Notes: generated from the letters alone by a model not told the origin. DNA of 64,000 nucleotides from Paludibacterium purpuratum (GCF_004363805.1 NZ_SNZP01000017.1:22376-86375); one strand, 5' to 3'. Numbered from the stretch's first letter, positions 7,063-16,483 are shown. A program made the numbers and translations.

Positions 7063-8247
7063 ATGTTGAAAGAGCGTTGGGTTGTTTACGCATCATTCCT
7101 GATCATCTTTGCATTCACGACGGTGGATGCATCGATTTCGCCGATGGTGTTGCCGTTGCATCGGCATTTCGGCGTTTCCATGGACGAAATTCTGCTGCTG
7201 ATTTCCAGTTGTACGGCGGGGATCGTCTTGGGCGTGTTTTGGGGGCCGATGCTGACGCGCTCGGTCATGTTGTCCAGGCTGGTCGTTGTTACTGTTGCAG
7301 CCATGGTGTTGGGCGTGGCGGGTTTCCTGGCTTTTCCTTCGTTTGCGATGGCCGTGGTGTTCCGCTTTGTTTTTGGCTTGGGCGGCGGGATTATGGCGTC
7401 GTTGATGTGGTGGCTAACCTTTCATGGGGTTTCCAAAGCCAATTATCAGGCCATGGTGAATGTGTTGATGTCGGCCCGGCCGCTGGCTGCCGCGCTGGGT
7501 GTGCCATTTGCCACCATCGTCGCGGCCAAGTCGGCTTGGCACAGCCCGTTTTTGCTGTTTGCCGTGTTGATTCTGGGGTGTGGCGCGTTGCTGTATGCCC
7601 AGACGGGAAAGGTGACGCAGACGATTGAAAAATGGGAGGCGAAGAGCCTGCTGCGCGATTACGGCATGGCGCTTGGCCAGCCGCAGGCGATGCCGTTTTA
7701 CCTTGGCATGGTATTCAGTAAGGCCTGTTATTTCGGTATCTATGCCATTGCCGGGATCTGGTTTTACCGGCATTACGGTCTGCAATTGCTCGAAGTGGGC
7801 TCGCGGCTGTTCTTTATCGGTATGGCCGAGGTGGCAATGACCTTTGCGGCGCCCTATGTTCTGCGATATTTCGGTTATGTCAAAACGCTGGTGGGCAGCA
7901 TTGTCTTGTCAGCGGCGGTGTTTCTTGTTCTGGTCAAGGCGTATTGCCCGTTGTGGGGCGCGACGCTGTTGTTTGTCGTCTTTGTCGGTTTGGATCGGGT
8001 GATTAGCATGGCGTTGACCCTTTCTTTGCCCAAGATGTTTCCTGACGTCGACAATCGGGCGATTTTCGGAAGCCTGGTGACGCTATCCGCCTGGATGGGC
8101 CTTGCCCTGGTTTCTTACCTGGAAGGCGATAATTTGGCGCGTGTCGGGTTGGGTGCGGTGGAGTGGGGGTTGCTGGCCAGTTTCGTATTCGGTTCTTGTC
8201 TGATCTGCTATGTGCAGCGGGTGCGGGTTTTTTCCCTGATGGATTAA
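7063..8247 (+). CDS. MFS transporter
   Basis: The 394-residue protein is almost wholly hydrophobic, with about 12 membrane segments in two sixes. The first helix is WVVYASFLIIFAFTTVDASI, and there is a loop between halves around residues 185-205 (TGKVTQTIEKWEAKSL). It belongs to the major facilitator superfamily by topology and by motifs such as FRFVFGLGGGIMASL in helix 4. The substrate is unknown. I placed the start at ATG 7063 (MLKERWVV), because the longer frame upstream is coded across the direct repeat and has no membrane character. Confidence 0.8.
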   Translation: MLKERWVVYASFLIIFAFTTVDASISPMVLPLHRHFGVSMDEILLLISSCTAGIVLGVFWGPMLTRSVMLSRLVVVTVAAMVLGVAGFLAFPSFAMAVVFRFVFGLGGGIMASLMWWLTFHGVSKANYQAMVNVLMSARPLAAALGVPFATIVAAKSAWHSPFLLFAVLILGCGALLYAQTGKVTQTIEKWEAKSLLRDYGMALGQPQAMPFYLGMVFSKACYFGIYAIAGIWFYRHYGLQLLEVGSRLFFIGMAEVAMTFAAPYVLRYFGYVKTLVGSIVLSAAVFLVLVKAYCPLWGATLLFVVFVGLDRVISMALTLSLPKMFPDVDNRAIFGSLVTLSAWMGLALVSYLEGDNLARVGLGAVEWGLLASFVFGSCLICYVQRVRVFSLMD

Positions 8248-8305
8248 CTGCAAGTCCTTGAGTGTTTCTGGTAAGCTGTGGTGACATTATTTTTCTAATA
8301 TTGCC

Positions 8306-9373
8306 ATGGTTAAAACGGAAAATCTCAATATCGAGTCATTCGACCCGATGCCGACGCCGGATGATATTCATCAACGCCTGCCGCTGTCGGATGCGTTGGC
8401 CGAGCATGTGCTGGCCAGTCGACAAGCGCTGCAACGGATTCTCGATCGATCCGACAAACGCAAGTTCGTCGTGGTCGGTCCTTGTTCGATTCACGATCCG
8501 GTTGCCGGGCTCGACTATGCGCGCCGCCTCAAGCGGTTGGCGGATGAGCTATCCGACGTGCTCTACTTGGTGATGCGCGTCTATTTCGAAAAGCCGCGAA
8601 CCACAACCGGCTGGAAGGGGTTCATCAACGATCCGCGCATGGATGATTCCTTCATGATCGACGAAGGGGTGTTCCGTGCGCGCGAGTTTCTGTTGGAAGT
8701 CAACCGTTTGGGGTTGCCGGCGGCAACCGAGGCGCTGGATCCGATTGCGCCGCAGTACATCGGCGATCTGATCGCCTGGACGGCGATCGGCGCGCGCACC
8801 TCCGAGTCGCAGACCCATCGAGAGATGTCGTCCGGCTTGTCCACGCCGGTTGGTTTCAAAAATGGCACGGATGGTTCGGTCGCCACCGCGGTCAATGCCA
8901 TTATGTCGGCTTCGTATCCGCATAGTTTTCTTGGTATCAACGGCCAGGGGCGTTCGTCGATTATTCGTACCCGCGGCAACCGCTATGGCCATCTGGTTTT
9001 ACGCGGCGGGGGCGGGCGGCCGAACTACGATAGCGTCAGTGTCGCCATGGCCGAAGCGGCGCTCAGCGCGGCGGGCTTACCCTGCAATATCGTCATCGAC
9101 TGCTCACACGCCAATTGCGGCAAGCAGGCCGCGCTGCAGCCGCTGGTGGTTGGCGATGTCTTGCGCCAGATCGAGTATGGCAACAGCAGTATTGTCGGCT
9201 TGATGCTGGAAAGCTTTCTGGAGGCCGGTAACCAGCCGTTGACGGAAAATTTGTCTGCGTTGCGCTATGGCTGTTCTGTGACCGACCCTTGTCTGAATTG
9301 GGAAACGACCGAAGCCACTTTGCGTGAGGCGGCGGTCGTTTTGCGTGGCGAGGCTCGGGGCGCGGGCGGCTGA
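8306..9373 (+). CDS. aroG: 3-deoxy-7-phosphoheptulonate (DAHP) synthase, class I
   Basis: The enzyme joins phosphoenolpyruvate and erythrose 4-phosphate in the first step of the shikimate pathway. The 355-residue length and motifs fit the AroF/G/H class I-alpha family: KFVVVGPCSIHDP with the metal/PEP-binding Cys and Asp, VYFEKPRTTTGWKGFINDP, GARTSESQTHREMSSGLS, the GFKNGTDGS motif, and IVIDCSHANCGK with the metal His. The N-terminal ~45 residues correspond to the allosteric arm, so feedback by an aromatic amino acid is expected, but I cannot tell whether by Phe, Tyr or Trp; the symbol is therefore approximate. Confidence 0.93.
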   Translation: MVKTENLNIESFDPMPTPDDIHQRLPLSDALAEHVLASRQALQRILDRSDKRKFVVVGPCSIHDPVAGLDYARRLKRLADELSDVLYLVMRVYFEKPRTTTGWKGFINDPRMDDSFMIDEGVFRAREFLLEVNRLGLPAATEALDPIAPQYIGDLIAWTAIGARTSESQTHREMSSGLSTPVGFKNGTDGSVATAVNAIMSASYPHSFLGINGQGRSSIIRTRGNRYGHLVLRGGGGRPNYDSVSVAMAEAALSAAGLPCNIVIDCSHANCGKQAALQPLVVGDVLRQIEYGNSSIVGLMLESFLEAGNQPLTENLSALRYGCSVTDPCLNWETTEATLREAAVVLRGEARGAGG

Positions 9374-9507
9374 ACGGGGGTTGGCGAGGTGGGCTTTACC
9401 CACAGAGATTGTGGATAAGACTGTGGGCAAATGCTGCAAGTGCTTGTCCGGTCGTTGGGGATATGGAGCGGTCAAATTTTGCGCATTTCATGCCGGTTAA
9501 TTGAAAT

Positions 9508-9530
9508 ACAGTATAAATTGTTTATACTGT
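9508..9530. promoter_or_regulatory. Perfect palindrome upstream of the AKP-repeat gene
   Basis: Arms of 10 bp (ACAGTATAAA and TTTATACTGT) surround a 3-bp centre. It sits 30-52 bp before the start codon, inside the likely promoter, where a dimeric repressor would act. The downstream protein has a ribbon-helix-helix-like C-terminus, so autorepression is plausible (inference). Confidence 0.65.
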
Positions 9531-9559
9531 TAAGGTTAACTTGTGCACAGAGGTGAGCA

Positions 9560-10159
9560 ATGAAAGCAAGTAATCGCACCACCAAGCCGGCGGCCGCCAC
9601 ATCGGCTGTTGCCAAACCGGCGGCTGCCGCATCGGCTGTTGCCAAGCCTGAAGTAGCTAAGCCCGTAGCGGCCAAGCCCGCAGTAGCTAAGCCCGTAGCG
9701 GCCAAGCCCGCAGTAGCCAAGCCTGTAGCGGCCAAGCCCGCAGTAGCCAAGCCCGCAGTAGCCAAGCCCGCAGTAGCCAAGCCCGCAGCGGCCAAGCCCG
9801 CAGTAGCCAAACCCGCAGCGGCCAAACCCGTAGCAGCCAAGCCTGTAGCAGCCAAGCCCGCAGTCGATCCGCATCCGGCCCAGGTGCTTGCCGAGGTGCA
9901 GGTCGCGTCGCAGATTCGGGTCAAGAAGAAGGCTGGGGGTAAGAAGCCCAAGTTGGTTAGGGATAGTTTCACCATGCCTGAGGGCGAGTACCAGCAGATT
10001 GCCGCGCTGAAGCAGCGTGTGTTGACACTTGGGCAGGAGGTGAAGAAGAGCGAGTTGTTGCGTGCCGGCCTGGCCGCTTTGAGCAAGCTATCCAACGCGC
10101 AGTTGCAACAAGCGCTGTCGCAACTGGAAAAAATCAAGACTGGTCGGCCCGCCAAGTAA
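9560..10159 (+). CDS. Ala-Lys-Pro repeat protein with RHH-like C-terminus
   Basis: Residues about 8-104 are near-perfect tandem KPAVA/KPVAA/KPAAA pentapeptides, resembling the disordered basic arm of histone H1-like bacterial proteins. A basic linker (RVKKKAGGKKPK, about 120-131) follows. Residues about 133-199 are a compact domain: VRDSFTMPEGEYQQIAALKQ, then VKKSELLRAGLAALSKLSNA. It resembles a ribbon-helix-helix DNA-binding unit (one strand, two helices) with an extra helix. It is likely a nucleoid or DNA-associated protein. The ribosome site GAGGTGAG precedes the ATG. A perfect palindrome lies in its promoter and a terminator follows. Repeat number is likely unstable. Confidence 0.75.
   Translation: MKASNRTTKPAAATSAVAKPAAAASAVAKPEVAKPVAAKPAVAKPVAAKPAVAKPVAAKPAVAKPAVAKPAVAKPAAAKPAVAKPAAAKPVAAKPVAAKPAVDPHPAQVLAEVQVASQIRVKKKAGGKKPKLVRDSFTMPEGEYQQIAALKQRVLTLGQEVKKSELLRAGLAALSKLSNAQLQQALSQLEKIKTGRPAK
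9640..9860 (+). repeat. 15/30-bp tandem repeat coding for KPxxA
   Basis: Near-identical 15-bp units of the form GCCCGYAGYRGCCAA are arrayed inside the AKP-repeat gene. They are in frame, so unit gain or loss changes arm length without frameshift. Confidence 0.9.
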
Positions 10160-10193
10160 GGGCTGATCGTTCGATGAAATGGGGTTTTCGCCT

Positions 10194-10226
10194 AATGCCA
10201 GTCAGTTAACGCCGACTGGCATTTTT
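10194..10226 (+). terminator. Rho-independent terminator
   Basis: An ATGCCAGTC/GACTGGCAT stem is followed by five T, 35 bp after the AKP-repeat gene. Confidence 0.85.
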
Positions 10227-10248
10227 CTTGATCGCTCGCAGGGGCTGT

Positions 10249-10330
10249 GAGAGCGACTTGAGCCGCGAACAGGGTAGTGCGGGGTGGAGGGTATCGCGGC
10301 TGAAGCCGCTACAGCCGCTCCTGCAGTGCG
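10249..10330. repeat. REP-like element
   Basis: It contains the palindrome GCGGCT-GA-AGCCGC (10296-10309), preceded by GTATC and followed by the related GCCGCTCCTGCAG. A second GCCGCGA copy lies near 10262. This is the sequence style of short repetitive extragenic palindromes in Pseudomonas and relatives. It sits between two genes' 3' ends, where REPs usually are. Confidence 0.6.
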
Positions 10331-10349
10331 CCTTATGGGCCCCTTGTCT

Positions 10350-10601
10350 CTATTGTGGATCCGGGGTGGGGTGCATCAGCGATTGGATCAATTGATTGGT
10401 GGCGGCCTGCGCCGTGAGTTCCTTGGTGCTGTGGTCGTACAGCACCGAGCCGATGGCGATCAGGCTGAAGAGTTCTTCTTCGCTGAGCTTGGGCGCGATC
10501 TGTGCCAAGGTGACGGCATACAGTGCCGGAATGGCCGCCCACTTGATCTGTTGGCTGCTCTTGGCCTGAATCATGAAGCTGAGAATCTGAGAGGCGTTCA
10601 T
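10350..10601 (-). CDS. Hypothetical protein (83 aa)
   Basis: MNASQILSFMIQAKSSQQIK begins a small protein that is probably mostly helical (long Ala/Leu/Gln-rich segments, KLSEEELFSLIAIGSVLYDH). It has no signal peptide or recognised motif. The ribosome site is weak. The 3' end abuts the REP element. I do not recognise the family. Confidence 0.55.
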   Translation of the reverse strand: MNASQILSFMIQAKSSQQIKWAAIPALYAVTLAQIAPKLSEEELFSLIAIGSVLYDHSTKELTAQAATNQLIQSLMHPTPDPQ

Positions 10602-10781
10602 GGTGTGTTCTGGGCAAACGGTTGGGCAAGCCTACCATATTTTGTGGTTGCGTGGCCTGACGGCGGCAAGTATTGCCTCTGATGTCCTTTGTCGTTGGGT
10701 CATTTGATGTCGAAGCTTTATTTGTTAACCCATTGGAATATACTGTCCGCCGTTCGATGTTGACCTGATGGGGAGCTTTGC

Positions 10782-11495
10782 ATGATGAAAACGTGGCTTG
10801 TTGTCGTGGCCGGCGCCATGGCGGTACTGAGTGGTTTAGCAATGGCGGCCGATATACCGGCCGGTAACGGATTCGACTATTACTTGTTGTCCACGCAATG
10901 GGTGCCGGGCTGGTGTCAGACCGGCACGGCCGGCAAGAGCGGTGCGACGCTCGATCCGTCTCAGGCATGTGGCGAGAAGGTGGCGCCGTTGATGTTCCAT
11001 GGCTTGTGGCCGGAGCGTAGCGATGGCAGTTATCCGCACGATTGCCATGCCGTGCCGCCACTCGATTCGACGCGGCTGACCTTTGCCAATCCCTATCGGC
11101 CGTACCTGAAGAACGCGGTCGAATTTGTCGATCACGAGTGGAGTAAGCACGCCACCTGTACGCCGTTTTATCAGCCGGGCAGCGAGCAAAGCGATGCCGC
11201 CGGGTATTACCAGCGTGTGAACCGCTATTTTGGCGACGCCATTGCCGCCTACCAAAAAATTACGGTGCCGGCGCTGGCGGCGCAGAGTACGGTCGACGCC
11301 ATCAAGCAGCGTTTTGCCGAGCGCAATCCGCAATATCCGGCTGCCGCCCAGTTCGCCACCTGCGACAAAGATCCCCAGCAGAAGAAGTTCTTGACCGGGC
11401 TGTGGTTGTGCGTCGACACCGGGCTGAAAGCGATCGCCTGCCCGGCTGGTTTGATGAAATATGAAAATTGCCAGGGTGAAATCAACACTCGCTGA
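10782..11495 (+). CDS. Periplasmic ribonuclease T2 family (RNase I-like)
   Basis: A signal peptide (MMKTWLVVVAGAMAVLSGLA MA) precedes a 215-residue T2 domain. Both catalytic blocks are present: CAS-I as FHGLWPE (about residue 71, His and the surrounding pocket) and CAS-II as HEWSKHATC (about 119, His-Glu-Trp-x-Lys-His). Several Cys residues (WCQT, QACGEK, HDC, ATC, FATC, LWLC, IAC) suggest disulfides, consistent with export. It should cleave RNA through a 2',3'-cyclic phosphate, probably as a scavenging enzyme in the periplasm or outside. GGGAG lies before the ATG at 10782, with a second ATG at 10785. A terminator follows. Confidence 0.93.
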   Translation: MMKTWLVVVAGAMAVLSGLAMAADIPAGNGFDYYLLSTQWVPGWCQTGTAGKSGATLDPSQACGEKVAPLMFHGLWPERSDGSYPHDCHAVPPLDSTRLTFANPYRPYLKNAVEFVDHEWSKHATCTPFYQPGSEQSDAAGYYQRVNRYFGDAIAAYQKITVPALAAQSTVDAIKQRFAERNPQYPAAAQFATCDKDPQQKKFLTGLWLCVDTGLKAIACPAGLMKYENCQGEINTR

Positions 11496-11516
11496 GTGGT
11501 CATGAGCCGCATCCTG

Positions 11517-11547
11517 CAAAAAAGGCCGCTTTCGCGGCCTTTTTTTG
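11517..11547 (+). terminator. Rho-independent terminator of RNase T2 gene
   Basis: AAAAAGGCCGC-TTTC-GCGGCCTTTTTTT: a strong GC stem with a T run 22 bp after the stop codon. Confidence 0.92.
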
Positions 11548-11641
11548 ATCTTGCGCATTTTTTTCATATTTCTATGCGCTATACCGTATGAATACCAATC
11601 ATATTCCGCCATCGGGCGGTACCGACAAAATGGGGTGGCGG

Positions 11642-13528
11642 ATGAAAATGACTCTGCGAACCAAGCTGATTGTTTTCGTGGTGGCGCTGGCGGTATTGAT
11701 CACATGTGCCATGACGGTCGGCAGTTATCTCCAAATGCGCAATCAGTTGATCGACGTTAGCATCAAGAATGAAATCACCAATGCCGCCGCCGATACATCA
11801 CGTTTGATCAAGTCCTGGATCGATGTGCGCATGTCTATCGTCACTGCCGGTGTCGAAAACTTGTCCAAGGCGGATGATCCGCTGCCCGGCATCGTTCAGA
11901 CCGCCAAGTCAGGCCTTTTTCAAGCGGCTTATCTCGGCACGACCGACAAGCGGATGATCGGCGACCATGATTTGGGTATTCCGCCTGGCTTCGATCCGAC
12001 CCATCGGCCCTGGTATGTGTCGGCGGTCGCCGCCAACGGCACCACGATGGCGCCCCCCTATGTCGACGTGTCGACGCACAAGTTGGTGCTTTCCTTCGCC
12101 GGTGCGGTGCGCAAGAACGGTAATTTGATCGGCGTGCTCGGCACCGACACCTTGCTCGACGATATCGTGAAGAACGTGCTCGGTATCAACTTGTCCGGCG
12201 AAGGGTTCGCCATGCTGATGGGCAAGGATGGACAGGTGTTGGTGTACAAGGATGCCGAGCGGATCAACAAGCCGGTCGGCGATCTGTCTCCCGACCTCAG
12301 TGCGACGGTATTGGCCGATCTTGCCGCCAGCGGGCAGGTGCGGGAAGTGCAGTTCGATAGCGGCGTCAACTATTTCTACGTCCAGGCGGTACCTGGCGCC
12401 GATCTCTATTTGGCCGTGGCGGTGAACAAGGCCAGCGCGTTGGCACCGCTCAACGGTTTGGTCTTGCGCGCCGGTCTGACGCTCTTGGTGCTGATCCTAT
12501 TGATTCTGCCGCTAGCCGGTTTGCAGATCAGCCATATGCTCTCCGGCATGCGCCGCATCCATGATGCCATGCAGGAAATCTCCGAGGGCGGCGGTGACCT
12601 GACGCGTAAAATCGACATCCAGGGTGTGGACGAAATCGCCTCGACCGCGCGGGCATTCAACCGTTTCTTGGATATCCTGCGCAATATGTTCCAGGAGATC
12701 CGGCACGAGACGGCGAGGTTGACGACGGGGGTCAACGAGATCAATCAGGTGATCGGCAAATTGTCGCGCGATACCCAGGCCCTGTCGAACCTGACGGCCG
12801 AGAATGCCGCCGCCATCGAAGAGATCACCGTCAGCATTTCGCATATCGCCGACCATACCAACGATGCCGATCAACTGGTGAAGAACACCGGTGCGCTGTC
12901 GAGCGAATCGGCGCATTCGGTTCAGGTGGTGGCCGACGATGTGGGGCGTTCGGCGCGCGAAGTCGAGGGGTTGTCGAGTCTGCTAAACGGCTTGAGCCAG
13001 CGCTCGCAGGAAATCAGCGGCATCATACGCGTGATCAAGGATATCGCCGACCAGACCAATCTACTGGCACTGAATGCCGCCATCGAGGCGGCGCGTGCCG
13101 GTGAGCAGGGGCGCGGTTTTGCCGTGGTTGCCGATGAGGTGCGCAAGCTGGCCGAGCGTACCGGTCAAGCGACGGTGCAGATCACCGGCATGATCGAGGG
13201 CATGACGAGCGAGATGGGCACCGCGGTCAGCGACATGCATCGCACTTTGCAAACAGTACAAACCGGTGCCGGCGCCTCTGGCGAGACGGCCGGGAAGATT
13301 GCTTCGATCCGCGAGAACATGGATGCGGTAGTGAACAAGATGGAGGAGATCGCGCTATCCACGCGCGAACAGTTGGCGGCAACCACCGCCATGGCGCAAA
13401 GTGCGGAGCGCATCACCGGGCAGATGCAAGGGTCGGACGAGGCCTTGCATCAGGCGAGCGCGGCGGTACATCAGCTCAACGAGCTGGCGCAGAACCTGGA
13501 GAAGATGTTCAGCAACTTCAAACTTTGA
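11642..13528 (+). CDS. Methyl-accepting chemotaxis protein with dCache-like sensor
   Basis: From the N-terminus: a membrane segment ([20 protein letters not shown]), a periplasmic region of about 240 residues that looks like a double-Cache domain (the segment [20 protein letters not shown] is typical), a second membrane segment ([17 protein letters not shown]), HAMP, and the cytoplasmic signalling hairpin with [20 protein letters not shown] and [13 protein letters not shown]. dCache receptors often bind amino acids or amines. The frame is open back to an ATG at 11588, but I prefer 11642, which is nearer the membrane helix and preceded by GGGGTGG. It is monocistronic. Confidence 0.88.
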   Translation: MKMTLRTKLIVFVVALAVLITCAMTVGSYLQMRNQLIDVSIKNEITNAAADTSRLIKSWIDVRMSIVTAGVENLSKADDPLPGIVQTAKSGLFQAAYLGTTDKRMIGDHDLGIPPGFDPTHRPWYVSAVAANGTTMAPPYVDVSTHKLVLSFAGAVRKNGNLIGVLGTDTLLDDIVKNVLGINLSGEGFAMLMGKDGQVLVYKDAERINKPVGDLSPDLSATVLADLAASGQVREVQFDSGVNYFYVQAVPGADLYLAVAVNKASALAPLNGLVLRAGLTLLVLILLILPLAGLQISHMLSGMRRIHDAMQEISEGGGDLTRKIDIQGVDEIASTARAFNRFLDILRNMFQEIRHETARLTTGVNEINQVIGKLSRDTQALSNLTAENAAAIEEITVSISHIADHTNDADQLVKNTGALSSESAHSVQVVADDVGRSAREVEGLSSLLNGLSQRSQEISGIIRVIKDIADQTNLLALNAAIEAARAGEQGRGFAVVADEVRKLAERTGQATVQITGMIEGMTSEMGTAVSDMHRTLQTVQTGAGASGETAGKIASIRENMDAVVNKMEEIALSTREQLAATTAMAQSAERITGQMQGSDEALHQASAAVHQLNELAQNLEKMFSNFKL

Positions 13529-13584
13529 AATCGCGGGAGTGGGAGGCAATCGGCGGCGCTGCCGCCGATTGTGCTTCTGGCGTA

Positions 13585-13917
13585 TCAGTCGACTGTTTTT
13601 TCCAGGCCAAGAAATTTAAGCCGTTCGTAGCCGGCATCGGTCAGCACCAGGAAGCGTGCATTATGGGTTTCCACCCAGCCCTTTTCGAACAGCGAGCTCA
13701 TGCCTTGCTCCATATGTTGCACCAGGGGGCTGAGCCGACGTAGACGAGGAGAAAATAGTACCGCGCCAACTGGCATTCCGGCTTTGGCTTTCTGTTGGAC
13801 GAAAATTTCGAATAGAAAGCGCTCGACCGCGGCCAGCTCTTGCTCACTTAAGGGCGGAGGCGGTTCGGGGTCGGGGCCGAAGACTTTGTCGACGAGGCGT
13901 TTGAACAGAGAGGCCAT
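13585..13917 (-). CDS. Hypothetical protein (110 aa)
   Basis: It starts MASLFKRLVDKVFGPDPEPP with an acidic, Pro-rich segment. It then shows a winged-helix-like pattern (LSEQELAAVERFLFEIFVQQ, GMSSLFEKGWVETHNARFLV, LTDAGYERLKFLG), in which the VLTDAGYERL end resembles the wing and last helix of MarR-like or PadR-like small domains. No function can be assigned. It is convergent with the chemoreceptor gene. Confidence 0.6.
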   Translation of the reverse strand: MASLFKRLVDKVFGPDPEPPPPLSEQELAAVERFLFEIFVQQKAKAGMPVGAVLFSPRLRRLSPLVQHMEQGMSSLFEKGWVETHNARFLVLTDAGYERLKFLGLEKTVD

Positions 13918-14011
13918 GTGCGCTGCGTTCCGATGAAAGAGGTTCGATGCGTCACTATGTCACGAACGATCGCCGAGTGGTTTGATACATCTCAGTCGGG
14001 CGTGACGGTGC

Positions 14012-14206
14012 TCAGAATTGCAGTTTTTTGCAGGCGGGGCAGCGGAACATCTGTCCGGCAATGGTGCTCTCGGCCTTGAGTCCGCGGTGCGAACAGTGCC
14101 CGCAGGCGCGTTCCTCGCCGGACGCGTTTATCTGACGCGGGTCTTTCTTGCCCCAGGAGGCCGGGGTGATCAGTCTTCGTTGAACGCTGCTGCGTTGTGT
14201 GGCCAT
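14012..14206 (-). CDS. Small zinc-ribbon protein (64 aa)
   Basis: Two CxxC pairs (ACGHCSHRG and FRCPACKKLQF) separated by about 18 residues form a zinc-ribbon. The N-terminus is basic and Ser/Arg-rich. GGGAGC lies before the ATG. The family is unknown to me; such proteins often bind nucleic acid or act as small regulators. Confidence 0.65.
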   Translation of the reverse strand: MATQRSSVQRRLITPASWGKKDPRQINASGEERACGHCSHRGLKAESTIAGQMFRCPACKKLQF

Positions 14207-14357
14207 GCGTGCTCCCTAAGTGGCGTTGTTCCTCTGCGGCGGGTGTGCTTATCGCTCTACGGCGTTTGCGTCGCGCGCAGTCGGCCAAAATAACAGGGTC
14301 GACACGAATTGACAATGCCATATCGTGGAAAGCCTCGATACTTTGTGTGGTGCAATG

Positions 14358-14383
14358 AAAAGCCCGCCGCGGAGGCGGCGGGC
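14358..14383 (-). terminator. Rho-independent terminator (minus strand)
   Basis: Read on the minus strand: GCCCGCCGCC-TCC-GCGGCGGGC followed by TTTT, 14 bp past the stop of the 83-residue gene. Confidence 0.85.
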
Positions 14384-14396
14384 GTGACGGGGGACT

Positions 14397-14648
14397 TCAG
14401 GCCTTCTGGTGTTGCAATAGACCGATCTGCAGTAAAAAACCTTCCGCTTGGCGGTAGGTCTCCTTGTCCAGATCTTCCAGAATCGTGCGAGCCAAGCTCA
14501 GATAAATCGCCTGGCGCTCGCCCGAACTCTTGTTGGCGTAATGCCGTTCCAGCCGTGCCATGATCAGCTTTGCCCCGGATAGATCCTGTTGCAATGCCGC
14601 CTTACGTACCGATGCCGGAAATTCGAGCAACCAGCGCTCCATGTGCAT
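14397..14648 (-). CDS. Hypothetical helical protein (83 aa)
   Basis: It begins MHMERWLLEFPASVRKAALQ and is probably all alpha (LSGAKLIMARLERHYANKSS, SLARTILEDLDKETYRQAEG). A strong GGAGG ribosome site lies just upstream of the ATG at 14648, which is why I did not use the longer frame to 14666. A terminator follows. Family not recognised. Confidence 0.65.
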   Translation of the reverse strand: MHMERWLLEFPASVRKAALQQDLSGAKLIMARLERHYANKSSGERQAIYLSLARTILEDLDKETYRQAEGFLLQIGLLQHQKA

Positions 14649-14749
14649 GATGGCGCCTCCTTCCAAGCCGCTTGAATGCGCAATCCATTTGTCATGGATA
14701 CATGGACACTATAGCGCATGGAGAGCGGTTGCGCGCATCGAACCGGCTT

Positions 14750-16459
14750 TTAGGGCCACAGCTTGCGGTATTCGGCCAGCAGACTTTGATGCAGGCGGCT
14801 GTGCTCGATGTTGGCGCCCAGCTCGTTCAGGCCGAAAAAGCGCGTTTCGCCGCTAAGCACTCGCTTGGCCTGTGCGACCGTGTCGACACCGTACAACAGC
14901 GTCAGGCTGTGCTCGGCATCGCCTTGCAGATCGAGTAGCGCGGCAATGGCGCGATAGACCTTGTGGCGGGCGGGGGGCATGTGGCGCAAGTGGCGTATCC
15001 AGTCGCAGCCTTCGCGGATGCCGTCCTCGTCGGAGAGCGCCAACGCGAGCAGCGTCTTGAGTTCGCCAATGCGCAGTTCCTTCCAGGCGGAGTCGGCATC
15101 GGCCGCCACCCCGATCAGCGCCGGCACCGGGCGCAGGTCGTCCAGGCCCAAGCTATCCAGCAGATCCAGCAGATCGCGGCACTCGGCCAGATTAAGCGAC
15201 GGCAGGCGCAGCAAATACGGGCGCAGCGTGTTGCCGACGCTGTTGTTTTCCCATTCCAACTCTTCCAGCGGGTAAATCTCGGACATGCCAGGCACCAGGA
15301 TGCGGCAGGCATAGACGCCCAGATGATCGAAGTCGGCACAGTAAATATCGTAACCGGCACGATGGATGCAGTCGGTGATCCAGGCGTAGTCGTCGGTCGT
15401 GGTCTGGCTGAAGTTCCAGTGGTGGAAGTCGAAGTCCGGCGTGTCGCCGAAGAAGCGCCAAGCGATGACGCCGCTGGAGTCGACGAAGTGAATCTCCAGG
15501 TTCTGCGGGTCGGCCACTTCATCCATGTCGAAGCCGGGTTCGGGGAAGCCGTCGAGTTGCGCCAGCGCGCGGCCTTGCAGCAGCTCGGTCAGCGCGCGCT
15601 CCAGCGCGATTTCGAAGCGCGGGTGCGCCCCGAAGCTGGCGAATACCCCTTGGTCGCGATGATTGAGCAGCGTGACGTTCATGACCGGGAATTGACCGCC
15701 CAGCGATGCGTCCTTGACCAGAATGCCGAAGCCGGCGTCGCGCAGGCCGCGGATGCCGGCGGCAATGGCCGGGTAGCGGTCGATGGTTTCTTGCGGTACG
15801 TCCGGCAGGCACAGGCCCTCGCGTAGAACCTTGAACTTGACGTAGCGCTCGACGATTTCCGACAGTGCCTGAGTGCGGGCTTCCGGCGCGGTGTTGCCGG
15901 CCGCCATGCCGTTGCTGACGTACAGATTGCCGATGATGTTGATCGGGAACCAAGTGGTGGCGCCATCGCGCTCGCGCAGATATGGCAGGGTGCAGATGCC
16001 GCGTTCGCGATTGCCTGAATTGAGTTCGACCAGCATGCTGGCCGGGATGGCGCCCTCCGGGTTGTACAGTGCCTTAAGCTCTCGATTGAGCAACCCCTCG
16101 GGCCAGTGGTCGCCGTCTTCCAGCGCAAACCAGCGTTCTTGCGGGAAGAACACGGTGTCGCGCCGGGCAATGTCCGCACCCAGGTAGTAGTGCGACCAGA
16201 AATAATTATTGCCGACGCGTTCGAAAAACTCGCCCAAGGCGCTGGCGCGGGCGGCCAGCTCGCTGGCGCCCTTGCCGTTGACGTAGATCAGCGGGCAATG
16301 CTTGTTGGCCAGATGCACCGACCAGACGTTCTCCACCGAGTTGAGCCAGCATTGTTCCTCGACTTCCAGGCCGAGCTCGGCGAGTCGGTCTTGCAGACGC
16401 GCGATCGTCGTTTCGAGCGCGGCGTCCTTGCCCGGGATGAAGTGTTCGCTTTGTGACAT
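14750..16459 (-). CDS. ycaO: YcaO, accessory factor for RimO ribosomal protein S12 methylthiolation
   Basis: The 569-residue length and alignment to the YcaO N-terminus (SEHFIPGKDAALETTIARLQ) fit the E. coli type rather than the peptide-azoline cyclodehydratases. Recognisable YcaO-domain segments include the nucleotide-binding KGASELAARASALGEFFERV and NTAPEARTQALSEIVERYVK, with their Glu residues for Mg-ATP. The C-terminal 160 residues are a helical TPR-like extension. In E. coli the protein helps RimO modify Asp88 of S12. It follows ygiQ by 24 bp, probably as one operon. Confidence 0.9.
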   Translation of the reverse strand: MSQSEHFIPGKDAALETTIARLQDRLAELGLEVEEQCWLNSVENVWSVHLANKHCPLIYVNGKGASELAARASALGEFFERVGNNYFWSHYYLGADIARRDTVFFPQERWFALEDGDHWPEGLLNRELKALYNPEGAIPASMLVELNSGNRERGICTLPYLRERDGATTWFPINIIGNLYVSNGMAAGNTAPEARTQALSEIVERYVKFKVLREGLCLPDVPQETIDRYPAIAAGIRGLRDAGFGILVKDASLGGQFPVMNVTLLNHRDQGVFASFGAHPRFEIALERALTELLQGRALAQLDGFPEPGFDMDEVADPQNLEIHFVDSSGVIAWRFFGDTPDFDFHHWNFSQTTTDDYAWITDCIHRAGYDIYCADFDHLGVYACRILVPGMSEIYPLEELEWENNSVGNTLRPYLLRLPSLNLAECRDLLDLLDSLGLDDLRPVPALIGVAADADSAWKELRIGELKTLLALALSDEDGIREGCDWIRHLRHMPPARHKVYRAIAALLDLQGDAEHSLTLLYGVDTVAQAKRVLSGETRFFGLNELGANIEHSRLHQSLLAEYRKLWP

Positions 16460-16483
16460 GTAATGATTCTCTGGCGGATGAAA

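Noticed and set aside
9536..9874. Minus-strand Gly/Cys/Tyr-rich and Gly/Leu/Ala-rich ORFs opposite the AKP-repeat gene.
   Set aside because: They are antisense readings of the 15-bp repeat and have no ribosome site or family.
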